Assembly (NCBI GenBank): GCA_038380795.1
Contig: CM076260.1
Coordinates: 34,568,634-34,632,633 of the forward strand
Source: Pyrocephalus nanus
Lineage: Eukaryota > Chordata > Aves > Passeriformes > Tyrannidae
Length of the DNA: 64,000 nucleotides
Reading direction: 5' to 3'
The notes below the pieces were generated by a model that did no database searches, was not told where the DNA came from, and saw only the letters and a list, made by a program, of their open reading frames with translations. Position numbers and translations under genes: made by a program. Below are positions 34,707-46,500 of the stretch, in pieces. Numbering within the stretch: the first letter of the stretch is position 1; each line of letters begins with the position of its first letter.

Positions 34707-36932
34707 AAGGATTTTACTTATAGTAATAGAAATTAATCACAAAAAAATGATAATCAAATTAATTTCATAGTATTATTTAGCTATTTGCAGAAACAGTATC
34801 TTCCATGGTTCTACAATTCTAGAAAGAAAGTTTAACTTTTTCCAGCAGTATTTAACTCAATTTTTATTAAAATCTGTGTAGTTCATTTTCAGCCATCCCT
34901 GCCAGCGATCTCTTTCCAGTAGCCATTTAGGCTTGCCACAGACCAGCAAGTGATTAACCTTGATGACAAAATCCACCAAATTCTGACATACACTTTGTCG
35001 ATTAAGTGATACTTCTCTCGCTGTTTGTGAAGTATAATGTTTGAAACAGACAGCTTTCTGGTTTTGCACTAAGCATTTTTAGAAGAAGTATCAAAGTAGC
35101 AGTGTGCCAGAGACAAAACAGGAAAAACTTCTTCTGCAGGAACCAATGCACAGAGAGCAGTAGAAATTCTTCCCACAAAATTACTAAGAAGATCTGAAAG
35201 TGTAAGGGATTAGGAAAAAAAAGGATCATTGAAACCCCAGTCTATTTTCAAAACGTGTTCCTTTTTCCTCCCCCAGTTATATAAAGATCACTATTATCTG
35301 CTTCTGGGGACACAATCAGCATTCTTTGGAACTCCAAAATTCTAGTTACTCAAATAAATTCCCTTACAGAATTGCAAAGAACTTTTATATTTTGCAATTA
35401 AAAAAACACATTAGCTAATGAGATAACATGATTTATTCAGGCGTTGTTAGCACTGGCACCACTGTGAGTGTCAGTGAAGTGTCATTTAACTGCACTTACA
35501 TACGGTAGTGGGTTTAAAGAGTCGTATTGCATTTTTCAGCCATTTTCAGGCTAATATTTTTTACAGGAGTGTATAAACACTGGTGATTGCTAATGCAAAA
35601 AAAAGATGTGTACCTGGAATTTCTAAAAAGTGTCAAAAATCCTGAGGATACCAAATGCTGTCTCCTTACCTCTAGATTAAAAAAAAAGATAAAGGATCAG
35701 TAAAATTAATCAATTGTATCATCTTGCAATTAAAAACATCAGCTTTGGAATGAAACTGGTATAGAGATACTGCAATGTTAGCAGGAGAGAGGCAGTTCCA
35801 AGCATTCAACTGACAATGTACACAACTCCAGAATTCAGTTCTGGCGTTTTTTCCAACCCCAGTCCCAAAACCCTGGCAGAAAGTTTATATCACAAGGTTT
35901 GCACAGGTGAAAGAGTAACATGGCCATAATCTCAGGACACTGCTGAATACTTGCATTTTACAAGTCAGCATTTAATTCCACAGATAAGCACCAAAAGTAT
36001 CCCTCCTTTTCAGAAGTGCAGTATGTCTACACTTCAGTAGGCTACATAGCTGGACATATGGATTACTACTGCAGATTCTAGGATGGCCAGGGAGGCCACT
36101 GAAGTTTCCATTGCAATTTCCTGGGAAGATTGCACAAAATCTCATTGAGTCTAGCAAGTGCTCTGTCTCGCAACAATCTCAATGAGTATGGATAATAAAA
36201 TTCTGGGAATACTGTGGTTTCTCTAATCTGGGACTATAGCTGTTTGTCTAATGTCACTATAAATTTTTAATACAGTAATGACAACACTTACAAGGAAAAA
36301 AAAAAACTTTTTACTTGGGTATGAAAAGATTTAAAATCGTTTATTTCAGTTCTAGGATATCCACTGAAGATCCATGGCAATGTACCTCTCATGCTAGATT
36401 TTATTTGAAAAGGGTACAACTACAACCAAAACCAGTATGAAAGCAGTTATACAGAAATTTCCAAGTACTTGACATACAAAACAGTAAGCCATGCTGGTTT
36501 CTTGTTAAATCAGCCAGTGGAAAAACAAGTTAGTAAACAACTATATGATGAGTACAAATGGCTTATCAGGCATTTGTAATCAGACAAATGCAGGCAATCA
36601 GACAGCAGAGGCCCCAGTGGGCATGGACCGATCCACTACCATGGATCAGGAATCTCAGCAGCAGCAGTTCAGTTGGGATACTCTGAATAAAGCACAGCAG
36701 TGTTGCTGGTATAAAGGACCCGAGAGGGATGAAGCACTGAGGTACCCAAATTCCATTAGCCAGACTGACAGTGAGTGAAAGTTTTTCTGAGAGTTGAAAT
36801 ATAGGTAGAAATAATTCTTGACTTCTAGCAGGAGAGAGACAGAGCTGGGATAAGAGGCACAGATAAGTTACTCCATTCTGATGTAAACTACAGCCAAAAA
36901 TTTGATATTTTACTTAATAGAGTTTCCAAAGG

Positions 36933-36956
36933 AAAAAAAAAAAAAAAAAAAAAAAA
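36933..36956. repeat. A24 run
   Basis: Twenty-four consecutive A, with no recognisable retroposed body or target duplication. Confidence 0.95.
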
Positions 36957-39900
36957 GAAACTGCTGTTCTAACAGCCTGGAAAACTACTGTACTTCCGTA
37001 ACAACAATATAAACCTTGTTAAAATATTACACTCGCGCAAATTATTCAAATAAATCAACATTCATTCCATTTACAATACAGTTGCACTAGCTAACTTCTG
37101 TTGGGAATCCTGCCCACCATTTGCTGGACCTATAAAAGATGAAGGAAAGTAACTGAGATTACCCAGGCCTTTTCCATTTGAAAAACCCCTTCTTAAAATA
37201 GTTTGGAGAAGAAAAGCCTAAGAACAGCATGTTCTTCACTTGCTGGGTCTTGAATGGTTGCAGCAAGTCTGGGACATAGCTGTGCATTATTAGAAGATGA
37301 ATACATACATTTGAGCTCCAGAATTAATTTTGGTACAAGAAGCATATTAAAATACTACAATATTCCCCACTCTCTCTGTCTTGTCTGTCAAAAACAAAAC
37401 ACTTGCTTTCCCCCTCAGTACTGTGTTTGAGGATTTCATTACTTTTTGTTTTCTTTAAGGGATGAATGAGGCTTTATTTCTTCAAGGTTCCTCTGCTGAT
37501 CTTTCCTCAGAATTTTGCTAAGGTCTTGCATTCCAAACAATAATAGGTCTCTCCCTACAAATAAACTTGATGTGATTAGGGTCTGTCTATCGTGCTACGG
37601 CTTTGCTTCACTGACAGACTCACTTCTCCTTATACCACTTACTGTGTCCAAAAAGTTTGTAAAATGTAATGTAAATTTACAATGCATCAATGTAAAATAA
37701 TACATTCATATTATTTCCAGCAAGCAGATACAATTTAACCACCAAATGAACCAAGAAGGAATGGTAAGAAGAGGGATAAAAGGCATTAAACAATAGTAAA
37801 AAAATCCCCAATCAAACTAAAAGAAAACCCTATCCCCTCTACCTAACAGAATACACAGAAGTAGGTGTCTTTTATCCAGAAGACATGGAAGAGTCCCCTG
37901 CTTTTGGCAACTGAAGGAGTGCCAAATGTGCACACAAACATCTCATCTCAAAAAACACACTACACCTAGATTACTTCTCTCTTCCCCCTGCACAGGCAGG
38001 TGAGGATGATTCCAAGCATGGTACTGCACTAAGCACCACAGCTTGGGAAAGGGTTCAGGGTTCCTTAACAAGCTTCCTAGAGGTGGCATCATCTGTTAAC
38101 AATTTAAATGTTGCAAGTGATAATAGTGACAAGTCATGGTGGTTAATCACAAAATTTTCCTCAGGCAGGACATCACAGTTACTTGAACTAGGATAAAAAA
38201 AAATGAACCCTGATTACGAAACTGAATTTTTCTCTTTCACAGCACCCTCCATTATCAAAAGCAACAGTCCCTGTTTTAAAACCACGATGTGGGGTTTTTT
38301 TTAGTTCAAGGGCCTTTTTTAAGAGTCAAAAACCATAAGGATCCTCCTGAATCATTTTACCCCATAAGTATAAAGGCAAAGTCCACCTGGGAGTCTAGAT
38401 GGGCAATGAACCCTGGGTCTAAGCAGTTTCAGGAAGAATGAAAGCCCATCAATTACTGGAAATCAATCTCAGATGTAAAACTGGAAGGAACTGAGGCAGT
38501 AGGTTCAAAGAGCAATTGTAGCTGTAGTCAAGGCAGTCTAGGGGCTTCTGCCTAAGGACCCACCTTTCTCCTATCCTGCTGTCCAGAGGGATCTTCACTA
38601 GGAAGTTAGTGTCCACTGAATGATGGAAGGAGCAGGTAGTCATAGACTTGAAAAATTGCCTCAAAGGGTTTAAGTCCCACTGAGCAACAAAATCCATAAA
38701 CAGAAAGATCTTCACAAAGTCTGCCATAGGAAGGAGTTGTTGCAGTAGCATTTCTTCCCACACACATTCTGACAGCCACTTTCACTTGATCAGTATGGGA
38801 ATGTACAGGCATGACATAGGTCTTGGTCTTGCACCACTACAGAGTAAAAGAGGACAGAGGCACAAATGTTCTTGTACTCATGATCTGTGCTTGAACATAC
38901 TGTCAGAACTACCATGTGGTCCAACTGCTCCCTTAATGATGCACAGCTATATGCACCTTTTAAGTTGACTTCCTGCTAGTACATTCTCTCCAAAAGTAAG
39001 GGCTGTTTGAATTTATTTATTCACAAATTGAACTATATTCTAATGTAATCTACTAAATGAAAGCATCCATTAAAAGATTTTTGCATTTGTATTTTGTGGA
39101 TACATTGCTTTTACAGTTGTTCTCAAAGCTATCTAAGCCATATTTACCATAAAACACAGTTTTAAAGTAACACACGAAGTGAAATGAAACACTGCTACCA
39201 TCTGTGAATAATGTAATCAGGCAAATGAGGAATAATGACTACATCATGGTAATTTAGGATGGAACATAGTGAATTATAATTGTCAGCAGCTTGGTTTATA
39301 ACTCACAAACTTGAGAAAAGCACAGTATATAAAAAGAGCAGGGAAGGATTTAATCAAAATATGATTACAGAAGAGAATGTAGACAACACATGGTATTACT
39401 TTTCAAGGGTCCACCACTATTATCTGCATCTTGAAGTGAAACTGAAAATTTACCATCACACACTCACAGAAAGATGATTTCAGTGATACAGGGTTTCTTT
39501 TGCACAACACAAATCCACAGGGTTTAGCTCACAACAGAATAATAATTCCACCCAGCTCCTTGGGGCTGTGGTAGGTAGGCAAGGAAATAAACTACAGGAA
39601 TTCCATCAGATTCTTTCCATTTTCTAAGTTTCCTATCTTTTCACAGGCCAGAGGTGCAAGTCAGTATTGTCCCTGCCCGATGTGCAGTGACTTCCACTGG
39701 AGACGACCTGCAGCAGACAGCAAGCTGGTACGATGCTGTTCTTCCCTACTCTGACATTTTTTGGAGCGGTTGAGGGTGGAGTTATTTTTACCAGATTTGT
39801 GAAAATTAAATATAATTCGAAATATGGAAAAAAATTTCCATCTCCTTTAAATCTATTTCTTGCATTAGACAATTCAAGTCCCTCTTATTGAAAAGCTATT

Positions 39901-40432
39901 TTTTTCCTCTTCTATAATTTCTTGTTCCATCTCCATTCTACATATTTTCCCCTCAAGCATTTCCATAACCCCTTCACTACTGTACATGAATACCTCTTGG
40001 TAATTGATATATTTCTCTTTGCATCATCACAGTCAAGTAGGGAAGAAAGAGGAACAGGAATAAGAACATAAATTTATTTTCTCTGGTTACACAGGAGGCC
40101 TTGGCACATCAATCCCAGCTCCCAAAGTGCTGTTTAGAAATCCCTCCTCTCAGAGTTTCCTCTGTAAACACAGATATTTAAGAACAACTTGTCATTTGGA
40201 AAAATTTACTTGTTTGTATAGGAACTTAACAAAAGTTTCTGAATTCCAGTTAATGTTCTTCACTGATGAAGACAACTGTCCATTTTTTACCTTATGTAGT
40301 AAAACATTCTTTCCATTTAGAATATTTCTGTTCCCCTAAATTACCACACTGACACAAGGGCGAGAAACACCTGGTAATGTCCAGAGGAATTACAGTACAT
40401 GCCCCTCAGAGAGGGCAGCTGCTGGTACTGGC

Positions 40433-40480
40433 AATAAATAAATAAACAGATAAATGTATACATAAGTAAATAAATAAAAA
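40433..40480. repeat. Imperfect (AATA)n tract
   Basis: AATA/TAAA units interrupted by acagat and gtatac steps. Confidence 0.85.
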
Positions 40481-43161
40481 CTGTTCACTGGATTCATGTC
40501 AAGAGAAATCCAGATACTTTCCATATGCCTCTGCCTTCCCACATCTGGGAAAAATCACAATGTACTCGTTCCATTCTGCCATGATAGTGCACTGGATACT
40601 GTTCCAAAATCTTTCAGTAATGGATAGTTTAGGTTGTGAGTTTGTTGGTTTTCTTTTGCTTTGTTTTTTTTTAATCCTGACTCTTCTTTAAATAATTTTG
40701 TTTCATAAGAAGATCTTTCTGCAGGTGAATAGCAGTGGAGGCTGAGAATAGGAAAGTATTACAGTTGATGAAACTATACCTTTTTATAAAGCATTTTCTT
40801 TATTAAACATTATGGCATTTACTGTATAAAGGTGATGTTTCAACATGAAACACTATAAATTATGCTGCATCAGCTTATAAAAATCTAGGTTTTCAAAATC
40901 TAACAATCAATCAAGATGATGTGCATGTCTAGGAAAATTCCCTGGAAGATAATGAAAAGCCTGTACAAAGTGCACCGTCCTGTACAGCTGCCTACTCCTT
41001 GTAGCTCCCAGGCAGTGCTGCTAAAATCTGGCTCTCACTTCTAATAGCATTTGGCCTCTCTGGAGAATTATGGAGGTGAAAAAGATCTAAAATAGGTATT
41101 TCACATAGTTTTCCAGCTTAAAAGTATCTGTCATCACCGTGTCTTTAACTTAGACTTATTAAAAATATATGACAGCCTTGTGCTTTAGAACATTCATGAT
41201 TATGTATGTCTTGGAGATGTACTGAAAATACAACAGTAGATTTCTGCAGAACTTCTTCCATTCCAGGAATTAATTAGGCAATAATAATTAAGAAAGCTTC
41301 TTTTGGAGCACCATGGCAATAACTAACTATAAATATGACTAACCTAAAATTTAACAGATCAAACATGCATCTAAGATTAGCAAAGCAAATACTCCCTCAG
41401 TGAAACAGCCAGCAGAAGGCTAAGAAAAGTAAAAAGAGGAAAAACATAATAGAAACTCTCATAAGGAAAAAATAACTGTTATTTAACCAAAGTATACAAT
41501 TACCTAGATCACCACAATGACTGGCAAGGGAATCATGACCTGCATCTTCAACAGTCAGACCTGCTATGCCAGAATCAGCTGCAAGTGCTGAGTCTGCCAG
41601 CGGCACATTAAACAAAATTCAAATTTAGGAACATATGACATTATTAAGCAAATGGACTTGATTTTGACTTAACTACAACACTTTTCCCATCACCTTAGAA
41701 AATAAGTATCATAGTCAAAATAGATGTCACACTACAGCCAACACCATTTATAAGTAAACCACACCAAGTTTGAATTATACTTTTTAAGTGCCTCACTTCA
41801 AACACGAAATAAATTACACCATTGCTGACCATGAGAGATTTAGCTGAGAACAAAGTGATCTTTCAGAAGGTCAAGCACACACAAATTGCTCAAAATTGCC
41901 CAAAATTACAGAACTTTAAAGACATTTAAGTAAAAAGAACATGTCAACCAGACCTTAAAGCATTACTGAGATAATCTTCTGCTTGACTGATGATTTCCTT
42001 CAGTACGAAGAACAGTGGTTCATTTTAAAGAAAGGGTGAGTTAAGGAATGAATTATGTCAGAGATTCCCAAAACATAGACCACAGAGCAATTTCTTAATG
42101 CTCTGAACCTTCTTTTAGGGAGGTGAATGCATTAGAAAGGTGCATCAATTTTATCTGAAATGGAATATTCAACAAAGGAGGAAACATGCTACAGGGTAGA
42201 GCCAAACTAGCAATTTTCATAGGAATATCATCAACAAGGGAGTGGCAGCTAACTGGGGATGATGGGGAAGAGTATAGTAATTCATGAAGGAATATGTGTT
42301 TCAGGCATGGAAATTAATACCTCCTGCTTGGCCAAGTTTGTTTTGTGCAGCGACCAAGTCAGGGAAAACAGAGGGTTTGCATGTCGAGGTAAAGCCACAA
42401 CATGGAGTCAGAATGCTGAGGGGCACAAGGCAAGACTGAAGAGCTGGAAAGTATTTCCAGTTCCACAGTTCAGCCTCAGCTTTGGGATGCAGATGCAGAA
42501 AACATATTCTGCTAAGGATCCTGGAATGTGAGCTATTTTAGGTATACACATTGAATGCAAGGCTAGAACTCCAAATATTTTAACAAACAAGGAAAATATG
42601 AGCAAACTTTATTTGACATGTAACGAGAACTATTTTACGGATCACGGTCTAATAATATATTTAACTACTTTCTGTATAGGAAAAAAGAAGCAAGTGAAAG
42701 AGCTGATTTGGTACAGGTCCATACCATAACATTTAAAATTAAAACATTGAAAGCTTAGTCCTGTTGTGGCTTTGGTGAGAACAGAGGCAGTCATTGCCAA
42801 GTATGAGATCTTCTTTAGGGCTGGTGACATACATATGAAATCACAGAAACAGAGAAAATCATGTAGGCACAGCACTATGCATAGAGAATTATTAGGCAAA
42901 TAGCAATCTAAATCTTGAAAAAGAAGTTTGAAAAATGAGTTCACTCATCTCAACATGAGTTTTATCACTCAAACAGTGAATTCATATATCTGCAATATTC
43001 AAGGTAAATAGTTAAGGCAGTTATAAAAACCTATGCTCAAAATAAAAATTATTTGGAACCTAACAACTCTGTCTTCCTTTCTTAAGCTACTGACCTTTAT
43101 TTCTGGCAAGATGAAGTTCACAGTGGAATTCATCAAGGACCAGCACAGATATATCACTTAC

Positions 43162-43265
43162 CTTGAAGTCACGGCTTCCATGAATTCATCAAGAAGATCA
43201 TCGTAGGCTTGACCTCTAATTCTCTTGTGTCTCAGCCCAATATACAAAGGATCTTTCAACAATGT
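43162..43265 (-). CDS. ME1: Malic enzyme exon, residues ~190-224
   Basis: This 104-base exon has its acceptor at 43266-43267, preceded by a run of twelve T on the coding strand, and a strong donor (gtaagt) at 43160-43161. It encodes [18 protein letters not shown], then [16 protein letters not shown], plus two bases (AG) that join the A opening the next exon to make arginine 224. DPLYIGLRH and [11 protein letters not shown] are characteristic of the NAD(P) malic enzyme core. The frame is open and joins both neighbours exactly. With 104 bases the exon is not a multiple of three, so skipping it would break the frame. It sits alone between an 18.2 kb intron and a 35.4 kb intron. Confidence 0.95.
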
Positions 43266-43267
43266 CT

Positions 43268-43281
43268 GTAAAAAAAAAAAA
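43268..43281 (-). promoter_or_regulatory. Polypyrimidine tract of the residue-190 exon acceptor
   Basis: On the coding strand, twelve T (complement of A at 43270-43281) run directly into acag before the exon. This is a strong U2AF-type polypyrimidine tract, unusual only in being a pure homopolymer. Confidence 0.85.
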
Positions 43282-44852
43282 GTTTGAGCTGTTACAACAG
43301 CTAGTTACAATACTACACTCTTATTTAATAAGAAGGGGAGAACAATACACTGTTTGAAGATTAACCCAAGCATATGAAGTACATATCCACTTATCCATGT
43401 CTACATAAAGACTGAAGAAACATAAAGAGATTAAAGAAACACTGTTTTGTATCTAAGAAAAGGGATACCTTAGTCTCAAAGGAAGTGCATAGTTTCCAAG
43501 TGAAAAAGTTTACTCTAGGAAGTCAGGTTTCAAAAGTATCTTTAATGCTTTAGTTAGTACTTTTATATTTTTCCTTTATATTCTGACAGTGCTCTGACAT
43601 TTCAAAAAAGGCATTGTCTTTACTTCTATCATCATGTTCCACAATCTCTCCCAGAGCCCATAATTTCAACTCTGTTGATGAGCTGATACTTGGAAAGTGT
43701 GCTGCTTTCTAAAATTCAATATGCCAAAATATAAACAAGCCTTTGAACTTCTCCTTCCATGCTTTTTAGGTTATCAGTTTGATTCCAGCATTCTCCATTT
43801 CAATTATCCATGTTCTATCAGTTGGATAAGATTTCTGAATTTGCCTATGCTTATATCTTGTACTTTTTCTTTCTTTAGATTTATGATACAGACTTTCCCC
43901 CAGGTCCATAAAAACACCAAGCCTGAATTATTCCATGTTTTCACTACTAGAAGGTCCTGGTTTGGTCTGATATATTTCCAAATTAGAACTTACAAATTAC
44001 AAAATGTGCACAAAGCGTTTTGCAATCGCTTTTGACAATCCACTTTAGCTACAGCAATTCCCCAGTGAACTCATACTTTCACTGGTTCTCCCAGAAACTC
44101 AGATACACTCTTTGATATTATTTCTCCCATGCCTCTGAGAATGAATAAGCTAATCTTGCCATTGTATGTAGTGTGCAATGCTCCTACACATGCCCAAACA
44201 GATCGCAGAATTGGTCAGAAGCTTGACTAAACATTTTTCATTCAAAATCAATTTGGAAACCCAATAACAGCTGCAGAAATTTGTTGCACACCAACTTAAA
44301 CTAGAAAAACATTGTAAAGAAAAATACAGAAAGCCCCTCCTTCCAAGAGAGAGCCTTCAGCACGCAACATGAAGCAAAAAGGCTGGAAAGCTTTCCCAGC
44401 CTGCCTCAGCCAGAGAATCAGAAATGAGATTTTAGAGAAGTGCCTAAACTGCACTCCCAGCTTTTCTATCTATGAAAAATCTTCTGGGTCAGAAGTCCCA
44501 ATAAAGATTGATTCGAATCAGTATGAAACTTAAAACCTCTGGCAGTATTCTGCATCCCCTGGGAGTATCCTGAACCAGACCTATAGGTTTGATAGAAATG
44601 TTTCTCTCTCCCTCACTTTTCTCTCCACTTCCACAAAAAAGTAAAGATATAGGATTAGAATGTTTTTAAACATCAAGCAGGTTTAAATGCTGAATTTTCT
44701 GAAACCATTGCTAAATTCATCACCAATTCAAAACAGTTTCTAACATGTTACTTACAGCCTTTCATAAGTTATTAGTTCAACTTTTTGAATTGAAAATTAA
44801 TAAAGCTCAACATTAAAATTACTTTGTAAATAAAGGTGAAGTCAGTACTCTG

Positions 44853-44875
44853 TATATATTTATATATATATATAT
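44853..44875. repeat. (TA)n microsatellite
   Basis: TA repeat with one TT interruption. Confidence 0.9.
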
Positions 44876-46119
44876 TCACCAACTCATTGCAGCATTCATG
44901 CTTAAGTAGCATATTTTTTCTGAAATAACTTTACCTGAAAATTTACATTATTGTAAGTATTCTAGTAGCAAAATCAAATTCAGATACTGCAGGAAAAATG
45001 CAAGAAAGAATTTGATCTGATATCTTTCTAAGTAATTGTTCCTTTTGTATAGTCTTCTTTTCTTATATAATTATTTCAAACTTTGTTGTCAAAAACTATT
45101 TCTGGAATTAGTTTTTCATTTCGATTTTGAGTTTGCCTAGTTATTTAAAATTATCTCAGGAAAATCTGAAAAATCAAGGATAATTTTTTATCTCTGGGAG
45201 ATAAATTCACAGGAAATGTAAATAAACTGTTTAGCAATGTGTAAACTTCAGGCAAATTTGGAGAGCCCATTGCTTCCCACCAGACTGAGCACACAAAGTT
45301 GGAAAAAACTGCCAAGCCCCAGGAGCCTCTGACAGGAACATCCCAGTAGAACTCAGAAACAGAAATCTCATTTCTAAAATCCCATTGTCCCTGCTTTCCA
45401 TGCCAGTTCATGTCCTGTGTAAAACATACTGCATGTTCCACTGTCCAATTCAGTGTAAATAACTTAATCCCTTTCCAGCTCCCATAATTCTTCTTCCTAA
45501 ATTGATTTGCTCTTTTCAAAGAGCTTCCACGAGTTTTTTATTAAGCGATGTCTGTTTTCTCAGTTTTTCTCATTTTGTAAAAAAATGCTTAAAATGAAAT
45601 AAAAAAATCTTTAGTCTCTTTATTTTTTATATTCTAAAGATGTTTCCACAGCACTTTGCAGCCAGACTGTCAGGCTGATTCCTTCAAGAAACCAGATCAG
45701 ATGGGAAGTGATTCTGTGAAAGTTCAAAAGAAACAGGCATCACAGTTACTCTGTTCAGAAAGTGCTAAACAAGACATGGGTCTGCCTTGAAACATAGGCT
45801 CTTACACTCCTTTTGCTACTTTCCTTTTGCATCTCTCGTGTCTGTGAGCATTTAAATCTATAGTCAACACTAAAGCATAGAACTTCAAAGCAGCTCCCTT
45901 TGTAAGACCACAGCTTGAGTTTATTCATATAACTTTGATGCTGAAATTTAATGTGGAGTATTTAAAACAATTATTACAGTGTTTCTGGAGTATGTTTAAA
46001 CCTCTAGCCTGGGAAGTCTCACAAGTAGAAACAATTAATTCAGGAACACATCACTGATGAAAAGCTTGGCCAGCTATATACTCAAGGGTTCAAAATTCCT
46101 TTACAGCTCAGTGCATTTT

Positions 46120-46500
46120 GCTTAACTAACGTTACAGTTTGACAAGAAATAGCCCCAAAAAGTTCCTTTGGAGCCCTGTTTGGAACAACGTATGAAGAAA
46201 CCCTGGGCGGAGACAAAAGAATGAAACATTCAGAAAGTGAAAAGAACAGTGGTCACGTCTGCGCCCTGAGTGGCAAACCATTGTGGAGCCGCTCCCTTTC
46301 CAAAGGGCGCTGAAGAATGAATAAGCTGCTTAAGCACATTATCCCTTTATTCAGGTCAACACCATGCAAACCGGGTCCATGGTACTTGGTTTTTTTAGAG
46401 GGTTCACACATCTTGAGAAATTAACATTTGCTATCGACTATTTCATGGTTTTCAAAACAGATTACGGAAAAAAAGTTCCATCCTACAATCGAGTATGTCA
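46120..46500. promoter_or_regulatory. Locally CpG-rich intronic block (candidate regulatory element)
   Basis: Within an AT-rich, CpG-poor intron this stretch holds about a dozen CpG. Most are at 46189-46310, where GGGCGG, TCACGTC, GCGCC, GCCGC and GGGCGC occur within about 110 bases. No repeat or exon is recognised. It could be a conserved enhancer, an old insertion or chance. The call rests on composition only. Confidence 0.25.
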
